A DNA stretch of 64,000 nucleotides. Source: Chitinophagales bacterium. Its GTDB lineage: Bacteria; Bacteroidota; Bacteroidia; Chitinophagales; UBA2359. A model generated the notes under the pieces. The model did not search any database and was not told the origin of the DNA. It saw only the letters and a program-made list of their open reading frames with translations. Of this stretch, positions 1 through 7,868 are shown one piece after another (within the stretch, counting starts at the first letter, position 1; each line of letters begins with the position of its first letter). The translations under genes and the position numbers were made by a program. The stretch spans positions 62,001 through 126,000 of the forward strand of contig JACJXU010000006.1 in assembly GCA_020636475.1 (NCBI GenBank), in the 5' to 3' direction.

Positions 1-76
1 GACAAAATTAACAATTAATTAACATTAATGGCAAAATTAGTTTTGGGATTAGGTGTAGTTAGCTCACCATTTCACC

Positions 77-2527
77 CTAACGCTCTGCCACCACTATTTC
101 CTCATCATCCGATTTTAGAAAATGCCACAAAGCTGCCAACAACAATAGAATAAACAAAACCGAACCTGCCAAAGAAACAGGCTTAAAGGTTTTCACCGCC
201 TGCGGCATAAAGGTAAATACAATGTCGTGCTTTCCGGCAGGCATAGGCAAGGCGCGCAATAAGTAGTTGGCGCGTATTTGCGATACTTCATTGCCATCTA
301 CAAATACCTTCCACGATACGTTGGGTTGATACCATATTTCGGAAAATACGGCTAATTGAGGCGTAGTGCTGTTGTAGGTATATTCCATTCGGTCGGGATT
401 GTATTTGCTCAAACTTATTTGGGCAGTAGTGTCTGCATTGCTGAGGTTAATGTCTTTTAATTGGTCTTTGAAAGACGAAGCAACTGCAGCAGTCGTTGCA
501 GGGTCGATATTTTCTAAGGCAGCAAATTCGGTATCGGGCGTTTCTACCCATTTTACTTCGCGGACAAACCAAGCATTGCCCAAAGCATTGGGATTGGGTA
601 CGGCAACGAGCTTGTTGTTTTGCGGTACTTTTATGTATTTGGCATTGAGCATATTCAATACACTTTCTTTGTTTTGCGACAAATATCGTTCTATAATATC
701 CTGATAACGGCGCAATTTTGCCGCGTGATAGCCGCCGATAAGTTGGTGATAAATGGCGGCTTTGGAATCGTTGAAGGTGCTGGTGGTTAAGTCTAATACG
801 CGATAATGTGGGCTTTTATCTTCCATTATTTCTAAATCGGCTTCATCCGGTGCCATTTTGCGCTTTAATTCTGATTGGGTAATAAAATCACTCGAATTTT
901 GGTAGCGTTGGCTTACCAATATTACATCACCCAAAACAATAATTCCCAACAAAATCCACAAATACGTAAGTTGCAGCACTTTGCGACTGTACAACCACAG
1001 CACTGCTGCCAAGCCAAAAATGATAAACGCCGAGCGAAAAGCATCGGATTGGAGCATAGACGCACGGTCGGCGTGGAGGGCTTCCAAAAGCCAAGGTGCA
1101 TTGCCAAAGTTTTCGTCCACCGGACCGCTAAAACTGTATATATTTTTTCCGAATAAAGCTATTAGCAAACTTAAACCACCCAAAACGCCGGCACTGATGT
1201 ACAAACTGCGCATATTGCTGGCAGGTGTTTCGTTTTTCAGCCAAGCCATAACGCCCAGCATTGCCAAACCTATCGCCGACCAATGCGCTACCGATAGGGC
1301 AGAAGTGAAGGCGCGGAACTTATTGAACATCGGGAAATAGTCGAATAAGAAATAGTTGAATCCGGCGAAATTTTTTCCCCAAGCAATGACAATAAACAAA
1401 ACAGTACACGCCAGTAGCCACCATTTTGCCTTGTTGCGACTAATGAGCAAGCCCAAAAACGCCAAGAACAAAACTCCTGCGCCAAAGTAGTACGGTCCTA
1501 CCACAAATGGTTGGTCGCCCCAATAAGTGGGAGCTTGTTTGATGAACGATTTTGCCTGCTGAGGACTGCGTTGTTTCAAGGCTTGGTATGTTTCCGAATC
1601 TTCACTCAAGGTTTCGGTGCTGCCGCCGCCATAAAGATTGGGAATAAGCAAATCCAAACTCTCGCCAATGCCATAACTCCAGCTAAAAGCATATTCTTTG
1701 TCTAAACCATTTGCATTTTCTGTCTTATCGGTTTGCAAAATACTTTTGCCGCGTATGGTTTCTTTGGCATAATCATAATTTGCCCAGAGATTGGCTAAGT
1801 TGGGCAAAAAACCAATGACCACTGCTGCGCTTATCAATAAAAAAGATTGTATAAACGCCGGAAAACGTTTGTCCTGAAAGGAATATATTTTCTCAAAACC
1901 CAGCACCATTAAGGTCGCAAGAAGCAAATAAAGCGTCATTTGGTAGTGATTGGCTAATATTTCTAAGCAAAATGCCAAGGCTGTAAGCGTAATGCCCGAC
2001 CAGTATTTTTTTCGCACCAATAACAAAAGCCCTGCAATAAACAAAGGAATGTAGGCTAATGCGGTAATTTTATTGATATGTCCTGCATTAACCAAAATAG
2101 CATTGATGGTAGAAAGTCCGAAAACAATAGACCCAATGCCTGCCGGAATGGGCGAAATATTGAGTACCAGCAGGAAAATATACATGCACAGCATACACAA
2201 AAATATAACCCCCACCGGATTGTTGAGATGGAAGAGAGATAAGGTAGAAAAACGATACACAGGTGTAAGCAAATTGCCCGGATTATGTGCCCAAATTTGG
2301 GTGGTAGGCATTCCCGAAAACATGGTATTGGTCCAATAAGGCGCGTAGCCTTCGGTTTCAATATAATGTTTCACTTCACTTTGCCAGCCTTTTGCCGATA
2401 CTACATCGTGTTGGTCGAGTACTTTTCCCATCATTACGGGGTAGAAATAAAACAAGGTGACAAGCAAAAATATCGCCGTTGCCGCTAAATGTGGAAGCAA
2501 TTTGCGCAGTTTATTACCTATATTCAT
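77..2527 (-). CDS. YfhO family polytopic membrane protein
   Basis: An 816-residue integral membrane protein with a hydrophobic helix at residues 13-32, a cluster of about a dozen further helices between residues 95 and 545, a long hydrophilic, probably extracytoplasmic stretch (about 550-785) and a last helix near 790-805. This architecture and the N-terminal pattern FYPVMMGKVLDQHD match the bacterial YfhO family, whose members are implicated in glycosylating cell-surface polymers such as teichoic acids in Firmicutes; the Bacteroidota role is not established. It is divergent from a family 2 glycosyltransferase, which fits an envelope polysaccharide role (inference). The ATG at 2527 is used, 36 nt from a minus-strand TACTTTTG element. 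No obvious terminator is visible within the 76 bases after the stop. Confidence 0.85.
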   Translation of the reverse strand: MNIGNKLRKLLPHLAATAIFLLVTLFYFYPVMMGKVLDQHDVVSAKGWQSEVKHYIETEGYAPYWTNTMFSGMPTTQIWAHNPGNLLTPVYRFSTLSLFHLNNPVGVIFLCMLCMYIFLLVLNISPIPAGIGSIVFGLSTINAILVNAGHINKITALAYIPLFIAGLLLLVRKKYWSGITLTALAFCLEILANHYQMTLYLLLATLMVLGFEKIYSFQDKRFPAFIQSFLLISAAVVIGFLPNLANLWANYDYAKETIRGKSILQTDKTENANGLDKEYAFSWSYGIGESLDLLIPNLYGGGSTETLSEDSETYQALKQRSPQQAKSFIKQAPTYWGDQPFVVGPYYFGAGVLFLAFLGLLISRNKAKWWLLACTVLFIVIAWGKNFAGFNYFLFDYFPMFNKFRAFTSALSVAHWSAIGLAMLGVMAWLKNETPASNMRSLYISAGVLGGLSLLIALFGKNIYSFSGPVDENFGNAPWLLEALHADRASMLQSDAFRSAFIIFGLAAVLWLYSRKVLQLTYLWILLGIIVLGDVILVSQRYQNSSDFITQSELKRKMAPDEADLEIMEDKSPHYRVLDLTTSTFNDSKAAIYHQLIGGYHAAKLRRYQDIIERYLSQNKESVLNMLNAKYIKVPQNNKLVAVPNPNALGNAWFVREVKWVETPDTEFAALENIDPATTAAVASSFKDQLKDINLSNADTTAQISLSKYNPDRMEYTYNSTTPQLAVFSEIWYQPNVSWKVFVDGNEVSQIRANYLLRALPMPAGKHDIVFTFMPQAVKTFKPVSLAGSVLFILLLLAALWHFLKSDDEEIVVAER

Positions 2528-2538
2528 GGTTTAAATTA

Positions 2539-2546
2539 TACTTTTG
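2539..2546 (+). promoter_or_regulatory. Bacteroidota-type -7 element for the glycosyltransferase gene
   Basis: The octamer TACTTTTG matches the Bacteroidota -7 consensus TAnnTTTG. It lies 65 bases before the ATG at 2611. No convincing TTTG -33 element was seen at the usual distance, so the assignment rests on the -7 box alone. Confidence 0.4.
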
Positions 2547-2562
2547 TACGGAAGTAAAAACC

Positions 2563-2570
2563 CAAAAGTA
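2563..2570 (-). promoter_or_regulatory. Bacteroidota-type -7 element for the YfhO gene
   Basis: On the minus strand these bases read TACTTTTG, the same octamer as at 2539-2546 on the plus strand. The two boxes face each other across 16 bases, so transcription from one would run through the other. Confidence 0.4.
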
Positions 2571-2610
2571 AGATTATTTACGCTTTTATAGCAAAATATT
2601 CGCCCAATCT

Positions 2611-3363
2611 ATGGCAGAATTTCCCCTTATAAGCATCATCACGGTGTGCTACAATGCCGAAAAGAATATCGAATGCACCCTGCAAAGTGTAGCGGAGCAG
2701 CAATACGCCGCCATTGAATATATTGTTATTGACGGTGCTTCTACGGACAATACGCTGCAAATAATAGCAAAATACCGCACCAATATTCATACCTTGGTTT
2801 CGGAGCAAGACAGGGGCATTTACCACGCGATGAACAAAGGTTTGGGCAAAGCCAATGGCACTTTTGTTTGGTTTTTGAATGCCGGCGATGCTATTTTCGC
2901 GCCCGATACTTTGCAAAAAATATTTGCCGACCCCAAAGCGCAGCAAGCCGATTTTATTTACGGCAATGCCCAAATGTATAATCCCGCAAATGGTACAACA
3001 CGACTTTGGTATAAAACACCGCCGCCCGATGATGAAATGTCGTGGAAAAGTTTTATCAATGGTATGGTGGTGTGTCATCAGGCAATGCTTATGCGCCGCA
3101 ACATTGCTACGGTGTATAAACTGCGCTATCACATTAGTGCCGACCTCGACTGGACTATTCGTTGCTTGCAGCAGGCGCAGCATTTTTATCAATATCACGA
3201 TATAATGTGTTCCTACGAAGAAGGCGGATTTTCTGCCCAAAAGCGGTACGCATCTTGGAAAGAACGCTACACTATTCTACAAACGCACTTTGGCACGAAG
3301 GCTACACTGGCACAGCATTGGCAAATTCTTAAAGGCGCGTGGCAGCGCAAATCGTGGAAATGA
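2611..3363 (+). CDS. Family 2 glycosyltransferase
   Basis: A 250-residue GT-A-fold glycosyltransferase of the GT2/WcaE-like type. The N-terminus shows the nucleotide-sugar binding pattern ISIITVCYN (7-15), DGASTD at 41-46, SEQDRGIYHAMNKG at 64-77 and LNAGD at 89-93 in the position of the metal-binding DXD motif. There is no membrane helix or signal peptide, so it should act in the cytoplasm, transferring a sugar onto a lipid-linked or surface glycan; donor and acceptor cannot be told. It is divergent from the YfhO gene. The ATG at 2611 gives the full N-terminal beta strand. Downstream lies the rpmH promoter. Confidence 0.88.
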   Translation: MAEFPLISIITVCYNAEKNIECTLQSVAEQQYAAIEYIVIDGASTDNTLQIIAKYRTNIHTLVSEQDRGIYHAMNKGLGKANGTFVWFLNAGDAIFAPDTLQKIFADPKAQQADFIYGNAQMYNPANGTTRLWYKTPPPDDEMSWKSFINGMVVCHQAMLMRRNIATVYKLRYHISADLDWTIRCLQQAQHFYQYHDIMCSYEEGGFSAQKRYASWKERYTILQTHFGTKATLAQHWQILKGAWQRKSWK

Positions 3364-3397
3364 ATACAAAAAGTGTAAAAAAAAATGAAATAAGCCT

Positions 3398-3425
3398 ATT
3401 GAAAAAGAAAAAAATACTATCTTTG
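3398..3425 (+). promoter_or_regulatory. Putative rpmH promoter (-33 TTG, -7 TATCTTTG)
   Basis: TATCTTTG at 3418-3425 fits the Bacteroidota -7 consensus TAnnTTTG, with ATTG at 3398-3401 and 16 bases between. The predicted start lies about 45-50 bases upstream of the rpmH ATG. This is one of the best promoter matches in the window. Confidence 0.55.
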
Positions 3426-3478
3426 CCTGCCTTTTAGGCAAAACGACATTGTACGTAAAAAATAAAAACTGTATATAA

Positions 3479-3640
3479 ATGAAAAGGACGTATCAACCCT
3501 CTCGCAGAAAGAGAACGAATAAGCACGGCTTCAGAAAGCGTATGAACAGCAAGAACGGTCGCAAAGTATTGGCGCGTCGTCGTGCAAAAGGAAGACACAA
3601 ACTTACCGTTTCGGACGAAAACAACAAACGTTTGAAATAA
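3479..3640 (+). CDS. rpmH: 50S ribosomal protein L34
   Basis: A short gene of 53 codons encoding a very basic protein that begins [12 protein letters not shown] and contains HGFRKRM and [11 protein letters not shown], the hallmark of L34. It is a structural component of the large ribosomal subunit that packs against 23S rRNA. The typical bacterial length is 44-53 residues. It has its own promoter-like element at 3398-3425 and a terminator-like hairpin at 3671-3710. In many bacteria rpmH sits directly before rnpA; here rnpA begins 1.15 kb downstream, and an AT-rich minus-strand gene and a small peptide gene lie between. Confidence 0.96.
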   Translation: MKRTYQPSRRKRTNKHGFRKRMNSKNGRKVLARRRAKGRHKLTVSDENNKRLK

Positions 3641-3670
3641 GTAAGGACATTCATTACACTATTTTAAAAG

Positions 3671-3710
3671 AAACCTAAGACATTTTTGTGTTTTAGGTTT
3701 TTTTTGTTTT
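3671..3710 (+). terminator. Rho-independent terminator after rpmH
   Basis: AAACCTAA at 3671-3678 pairs with TTAGGTTT at 3693-3700 and is followed by a run of T (TTTTTGTTTT). It is 30 bases after the rpmH stop codon. Confidence 0.65.
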
Positions 3711-3763
3711 TTAGAGTCGGTTAGGAACTTTTATTATATAGCATTTACAAATGCTCATTGATA

Positions 3764-4438
3764 CTATATATTGAGTGCTAAATTAGGGAATATTTTTTTA
3801 AACATTTTATTTGCTTGGGTCCATCCCCCACAACATTCAGGACTTAAAGCAATAATTACTAATTTGAATTTTTTCTTGTTATTTGTAAACCATTTACTGA
3901 ACTCAGTTATGAGTATGTCACTAAATGCTTCATAGATTTCCCCTTTATTATTTTCAAAAAAAAAGAAATCAATGTCAATATTTAATATTACGTTTTTTTC
4001 AATTAAATGGTGTTTTATTAATCCAAATATCGTTAGTTCATTAAAAATTCTCCATTTATAGTTAAATTGAGTAGTTTGGTGAGTTATAAAGTAAGTTTCT
4101 TTTATTTTTCTATGATATTTTTCATAAAATAAATGTATGTAGTTGTCCCATAAAAAAATATTACAGCCACTTAAAGATTTTTCAGAATCTAAATCTTTTA
4201 TATTTGGAATTGATTTTTTATTTAGAATATACTCGTAATGATATTCATTTAAGCCGCCTAGATCATAATGTCTATCAATATGATAAAATATTATCTCATC
4301 GAAAGTATTTCCAAATTCATATAGAGGACTAATAGCTCCAAGATGATTATCCATGATGTGAATATTCTCCTCAACTGCATAATAATTGAGGTAAGAACTA
4401 CTGGAATTATTCCTTCCTTTATTTACTAATATTTTCAT
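3764..4438 (-). CDS. UPF0489-like arginase-fold protein (possible peptide arginase)
   Basis: A 224-residue protein that I place in the UPF0489 family, a relative of the arginase/ureohydrolase fold. Visible motifs are MDNH (29-32), HIDRHYD (53-59), NIDIDFF (153-159) and ALSPECCGGW (197-206). By analogy with arginases, the Asp/His in DNH, D-x-H-x-x-D and D-x-D would bind two manganese ions. Known UPF0489-related enzymes include peptide arginases such as OspR, which convert arginine to ornithine in ribosomally made peptides; whether this one does so is inference. The gene is much more AT-rich than its neighbours and runs opposite to rpmH, rnpA and yidD, which suggests acquisition. A 41-codon gene ends 52 bases upstream on the same strand. 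The start ATG is at 4438. Confidence 0.6.
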   Translation of the reverse strand: MKILVNKGRNNSSSSYLNYYAVEENIHIMDNHLGAISPLYEFGNTFDEIIFYHIDRHYDLGGLNEYHYEYILNKKSIPNIKDLDSEKSLSGCNIFLWDNYIHLFYEKYHRKIKETYFITHQTTQFNYKWRIFNELTIFGLIKHHLIEKNVILNIDIDFFFFENNKGEIYEAFSDILITEFSKWFTNNKKKFKLVIIALSPECCGGWTQANKMFKKIFPNLALNI

Positions 4439-4490
4439 TTATTTTTTGTTTTAGCTAACGGGGGATGCTCCTAACATAGAGTATAGTCTG

Positions 4491-4616
4491 TTAATCTTTT
4501 TTTGCTGCTTCATTATTTATGTTTGTTAAGTCATAATTCTTGCTTTCAACAACATTTAGATTTAGGCTGTTTAAGTCAGTTAATGGTAAAATTCTAATTT
4601 TCTTTAGCTTTTTCAT
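4491..4616 (-). CDS. Small 41-residue peptide, candidate substrate of the arginase-fold protein
   Basis: An uninterrupted 41-codon frame from ATG at 4616 to TAA at 4491, co-directional with the UPF0489-like gene. The peptide starts MKKLKKIRIL, followed by a Leu/Asn/Asp-rich middle and a charged tail ending AAKKD. The Lys-Lys-Leu-Lys opening resembles leader peptides of Bacteroidota natural-product precursors, but there is no GG cleavage motif and only one arginine, R8, inside the leader-like part. No Shine-Dalgarno is visible, as is usual in this phylum. Support is the position, strand, composition and leader resemblance; it could still be a chance frame in AT-rich DNA. Confidence 0.4.
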   Translation of the reverse strand: MKKLKKIRILPLTDLNSLNLNVVESKNYDLTNINNEAAKKD

Positions 4617-4706
4617 ATTTAGGGTGTCACTTTCATTTGTTACTTAAAAACTAATTCCACAAAAATAACCAAATACCTCAACACTTACTTCACTCCACAA
4701 AAAAAG

Positions 4707-4715
4707 TTATCCACA
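4707..4715 (+). other. Single DnaA-box consensus match
   Basis: TTATCCACA, an exact match to the DnaA-box consensus, followed by the AT-rich run ATGTTAATATTTTATT. It lies 78 bases before rnpA. No second box was found nearby, so an origin cannot be claimed. Confidence 0.3.
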
Positions 4716-4778
4716 ATATGTTAATATTTTATTCAAAAAGCTAAGCAACAAACCCAAACAAATATCCCCCACATTTCC

Positions 4779-4786
4779 TATTTTTG
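4779..4786 (+). promoter_or_regulatory. -7 element directly before rnpA
   Basis: TATTTTTG matches TAnnTTTG and ends 6 bases before the ATG at 4793. If used, transcription would begin at or next to the start codon, giving a leaderless message. It also overlaps an in-frame TTG at 4784, which argues against that codon as the start. Confidence 0.4.
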
Positions 4787-4792
4787 CCCTCA

Positions 4793-5194
4793 ATGAATAC
4801 CCCAACCGCCACCTTTCGCCCACACGAACGCCTCAAAAGCCGCAAGCGCATCAAAGAACTCTTTGAAAGCGGCAAAAGCAGAGCGTTTTTCCCGCTTCGC
4901 TGTGTATGGCTATCGGCAGAAACCTCCACGCCATCCGCGCCCGTGCAAGTTGCCTTCTCTGTTTCCAAAAAAAACTTCCCTCACGCCACCGACCGCAACC
5001 TTCTCAAACGCCGCATGCGCGAGGCATATCGCCTCCAAAAACATCTTTTATACCCAAAAATAGCTCCCCAGCAAACCATTAGTCTCATGTTTTTGTATAT
5101 AGCCAGAGAAAAAGCAAACTACGCAAGCATCTATGCCCAAATGACCAAATGCCTTCATTACATTATCAAAGAAAATAACGCCCATGCTGAATAA
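4793..5194 (+). CDS. rnpA: Ribonuclease P protein component
   Basis: A 133-residue basic protein that assists the RNase P RNA in removing 5' leaders from tRNA precursors. It carries the family core: an N-terminal [17 protein letters not shown] region, a central beta strand [12 protein letters not shown] and the signature [19 protein letters not shown] (compare the family pattern RNRxKRxxRE). Length is normal. I chose ATG 4793; an in-frame TTG three codons upstream (4784) overlaps a promoter-like box. The 3' end overlaps yidD by 11 bases, so the two are translationally coupled. Confidence 0.93.
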   Translation: MNTPTATFRPHERLKSRKRIKELFESGKSRAFFPLRCVWLSAETSTPSAPVQVAFSVSKKNFPHATDRNLLKRRMREAYRLQKHLLYPKIAPQQTISLMFLYIAREKANYASIYAQMTKCLHYIIKENNAHAE

Positions 5195-5408
5195 AATACT
5201 CGTAACACTTAGTGTATGGCTTGTAAAATTCTACCAAAACGCCATATCGCCCTACACGCCGCGCAGTTGTCGCTACACGCCCACTTGCTCGCACTACACC
5301 CTTGAGGCACTCCAAAAACACGGTTTCCTTAAAGGCGGCTATCTCGGCATTAAGCGCATACTATCTTGTCATCCTTGGGGCGGCTCCGGCTACGACCCCG
5401 TACCATAA
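5184..5408 (+). CDS. yidD: Membrane protein insertion efficiency factor YidD
   Basis: A 74-residue protein with an amphipathic N-terminal helix ([16 protein letters not shown]) and the family signature [18 protein letters not shown], then [16 protein letters not shown] and GGSGYDPVP. YidD helps YidC-dependent insertion of inner-membrane proteins. It overlaps the end of rnpA by 11 bases, the conserved order in many bacteria. yidC itself is not adjacent here; it lies about 16 kb away at 21772-23595. Confidence 0.95.
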   Translation: MLNKILVTLSVWLVKFYQNAISPYTPRSCRYTPTCSHYTLEALQKHGFLKGGYLGIKRILSCHPWGGSGYDPVP

Positions 5409-5583
5409 ATTCAATTTGCACTTTCGGTATTAGGTAACATATGGGTAATTCTGCCCAATACATTGCAAACGCTATTAGTTTTGGTGTTACTTTATGCCAA
5501 ATTTTGCGCCACTTTGTGTTCCAATAAAAATTTAAAGGAATAAGGAAACTAAGCCCCTTACATGTTATCTTTATGCAAAAAAA

Positions 5584-6861
5584 ATGAGAGTACTACTATT
5601 AGGAAGTGGCGGGCGCGAACACGCCTTTGCATGGAAAATAGCCCAGAGTTCCCGCCTCGAAAAACTATTTATTGCCCCCGGTAATGCCGGAACCGAAAGT
5701 ATTGGCGAAAATGTAGCCCTCAATCCCTTAGACTTCGATGCCATTGCCGACTTTGTGGTGCGCCACCGCATACAGTTGGTAGTACCTTGCGCCGAAGAAC
5801 CCCTCGTAAAAGGCATCTACGACTTCTTTGCCATGCATCCGCTGCTTCATCAGGTAATGCTTGCCGGACCCTCGCACAATGGGGCATTGCTTGAAGGAAG
5901 CAAAGACTTCGCCAAAGATTTTATGCAGCGACACCAAATTCCTACCGCCGCCTACAAAACCTTTACCGCCACTGAGCGTGCGCAAGCCGAAGCCTATTTG
6001 CTACAACACAGCCTTCCTATTGTACTCAAAGCCGATGGACTCGCTGCCGGCAAAGGCGTAATTATTTGCAGTACGCACCAAGAAGCACACGAGCATCTTA
6101 ATGCCCTATTCGATGGAAAATTTGGCGTAGCCGGAAAAAAAGTGGTGATAGAATCCTTCCTCAAAGGCATAGAATTTTCGGTATTTGTGCTTACCGATAC
6201 TCAAACACATCGCATTTTGCCTACCGCCAAAGATTATAAAAGAATAGGCGAGGGCGATACAGGACTTAATACTGGCGGAATGGGAGCCATAGCACCAGTT
6301 CCTTTTGTCGATAAAGAATTGATGTACAAAGTAGAAAAGAAAATTATCGAACCTACTTTAAAAGGTTTGCAAAAAGAGAAAATTATCTATCAAGGTTTTA
6401 TTTATTTCGGCTTAATAAAAGTAGGAAACGAACCCTATGTAATAGAATACAACTGCCGTATGGGCGACCCCGAAACACAAGCCGTTTTCCCACTACTACA
6501 TTTCGACCTACTTGAAGCCTTAGTGGCTACTTGCACCCTCAATCTCCATAAAATTGACTGGCAAATAAGTCACCTGCACGCGGCAACTTTAGTGCTTGCC
6601 GCAGAAGGCTACCCCGAAGCCTACCAAACCAACCAAGCCATCACTTTCGATGCACCAAACGCCAACACGCTGCTATTTATGGCTGGTGTAAAAAAGGAAA
6701 ACCAACAACACTACACCAATGGCGGACGCGTATTGGCACTTACGGCTACCGCACCCACATTAGCCCAAGCCGTAGAAACCGTGTATCGCCAACAGAACAA
6801 TATCCATTTTTCCAACAAATACTTCCGCCGCGATATAGGCAAAGATGTGCTACATAGTTAG
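5584..6861 (+). CDS. purD: Phosphoribosylamine-glycine ligase (GARS)
   Basis: A 425-residue ATP-grasp enzyme of de novo purine synthesis; it joins glycine to 5-phosphoribosylamine. Visible are the N-terminal MRVLLLGSGGREHAFAWKI, the ATP-grasp loop VLKADGLAAGKGVII, TGLNTGGMGAIAPVP and the metal/nucleotide site EYNCRMGDPETQAVFP. The usual V-G-P-E stretch before PLVKGI reads VPCAEEPLV, a small deviation. The ATG at 5584 is preceded at 5566-5573 by TATCTTTA, a near match to the -7 consensus, which would give a very short leader. It stands alone, followed by a repeat-rich, gene-free region. Confidence 0.96.
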   Translation: MRVLLLGSGGREHAFAWKIAQSSRLEKLFIAPGNAGTESIGENVALNPLDFDAIADFVVRHRIQLVVPCAEEPLVKGIYDFFAMHPLLHQVMLAGPSHNGALLEGSKDFAKDFMQRHQIPTAAYKTFTATERAQAEAYLLQHSLPIVLKADGLAAGKGVIICSTHQEAHEHLNALFDGKFGVAGKKVVIESFLKGIEFSVFVLTDTQTHRILPTAKDYKRIGEGDTGLNTGGMGAIAPVPFVDKELMYKVEKKIIEPTLKGLQKEKIIYQGFIYFGLIKVGNEPYVIEYNCRMGDPETQAVFPLLHFDLLEALVATCTLNLHKIDWQISHLHAATLVLAAEGYPEAYQTNQAITFDAPNANTLLFMAGVKKENQQHYTNGGRVLALTATAPTLAQAVETVYRQQNNIHFSNKYFRRDIGKDVLHS

Positions 6862-7014
6862 GGTAAAAGTTGTCTGTAAGCATACATAGGCTTTCTTTAT
6901 TGCATATAGTCTTCCCTTTCTTTTAAGAAGGAGTTTCCGCAGGACGAAGGGATTAAGTACTTGGACAAAAGAAAAGCAGTATAAATTATAATACTGTTTA
7001 GCAAATGCAAACGA

Positions 7015-7079
7015 GCGTTGAGCGAAGTCGAAACGCAACTAACGCGACCAAGAGCACATTGAGCGAAGTCGAAATGTGC
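7015..7079. repeat. Two hairpins with a common core and different, matched stems
   Basis: Both units contain TTGAGCGAAGTCGAA. In the first the core is closed by GCGTT (7015-7019) and AACGC (7032-7036); in the second by GCACATT (7054-7060) and AATGTGC (7073-7079). The flanks differ but stay complementary, so the stem is what is kept. Confidence 0.6.
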
Positions 7080-7256
7080 GAGTTTCAAGGTTTTAACAGT
7101 AATATATATTATGCATTAAAAATAAATTGTTGGGTAAATTATTGAAGAAAATACTTGATTTTTTTTGATAAATACTTAAAAAACAAAAATCCTTTAAAAG
7201 GGTATGAATAGCTTGGAAGCATATATTCAATAGGTTTTGAATCTATATCAAAGTTA

Positions 7257-7290
7257 AATCTGACATGTGTTGAAAACATGTCAGGTTTTT
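7257..7290 (+). terminator. Strong hairpin followed by T-run
   Basis: CTGACATGT (7260-7268) pairs perfectly with ACATGTCAG (7276-7284) around a 7-base loop, followed by GTTTTTG. It resembles a terminator but lies 400 bases after purD, so it may simply be one of the local dyad repeats. Confidence 0.35.
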
Positions 7291-7310
7291 GTTTTTAGGG
7301 ATGAAAGTGT

Positions 7311-7406
7311 CTTTCCGACCGCGAGGGAGGAAACTCAAAAGTATGCATAGCGCAAGTTCCCTTAGTACGTATCGGGAAGACAAAAGTGTTTCGTCAAACC
7401 TGATAG
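7311..7406. repeat. 96 bp direct repeat, copy 1
   Basis: Begins CTTTCCGACCGCGAGGGAGG and ends near GTTTCGTCAAACCTGATA. The second copy at 7869-7964 shares the first 32 and the last 40 or so bases closely, while the centre differs. The pair brackets the tandem array. Confidence 0.75.
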
Positions 7407-7463
7407 GCTTTTAAAACCTGTAAGGTTTAAAGATTTATCTTTCCTATGAATAGCTTGGAAGCG

Positions 7464-7830
7464 TATATCAAATAGGTTAGGGAACCTATACCAAATAGGT
7501 TAGGGAACCTATATCAAATAGGTTGTGAACCTATATCAAATAGGTTGGTGAACCTATATCAAATAGGTTGTGAACCTATATCAAATAGGTTGTGAACCTA
7601 TATCAAATAGGTTGCGAACCTATATCAAATAGGTTAGGGAACCTATATCAAATAGGTTAGGGAACCTATATCAAATAGGTTAGGGAACCTATATCAAATA
7701 GGTTGGGAACCTATACCAAATAGGTTTAGAACCTATACCAAATAGGTTGGTGAACCTATATCAAATAGGTTTAGAACCTATACCAAATAGGTTGGTGAAC
7801 CTATACCAAATAGGTTGTGAACCTATACCA
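7464..7830. repeat. Tandem array of 16 palindromic 22-23 bp units
   Basis: Sixteen head-to-tail units, each holding ATAGGTT, a 3-4 base loop and AACCTAT, joined by ATCAA or ACCAA. The 7-base arms are essentially invariant, while the loops vary (AGGG, GTG, GGTG, GCG, GGG, TAG). A single degenerate relative with the same left flank (ATGAATAGCTTGGAAGC) occurs at 7204-7246. There is no reading frame running through it and no 25-40 base spacers, so it is not a CRISPR array. Confidence 0.9.
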
Positions 7831-7868
7831 AAAATATTTTCGTAATAATAAAACAAGAAAGCCCGTGC

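Noticed and set aside
2578..3240. Antisense 220-codon gene opposite the glycosyltransferase
   Set aside because: The sense frame encodes a clear GT2 enzyme; the antisense protein shows no family pattern.
4441..4490. Integron attC site between the peptide gene and the UPF0489-like gene
   Set aside because: GTTAG occurs twice, but neither copy fits the GTTRRRY/RYYYAAC core pair and no cassette-like inverted structure or integrase is present.
7464..7830. CRISPR array
   Set aside because: The units are 22-23 bp and adjacent; the only variable parts are 3-4 base loops, there are no spacers of normal length and no cas genes nearby.
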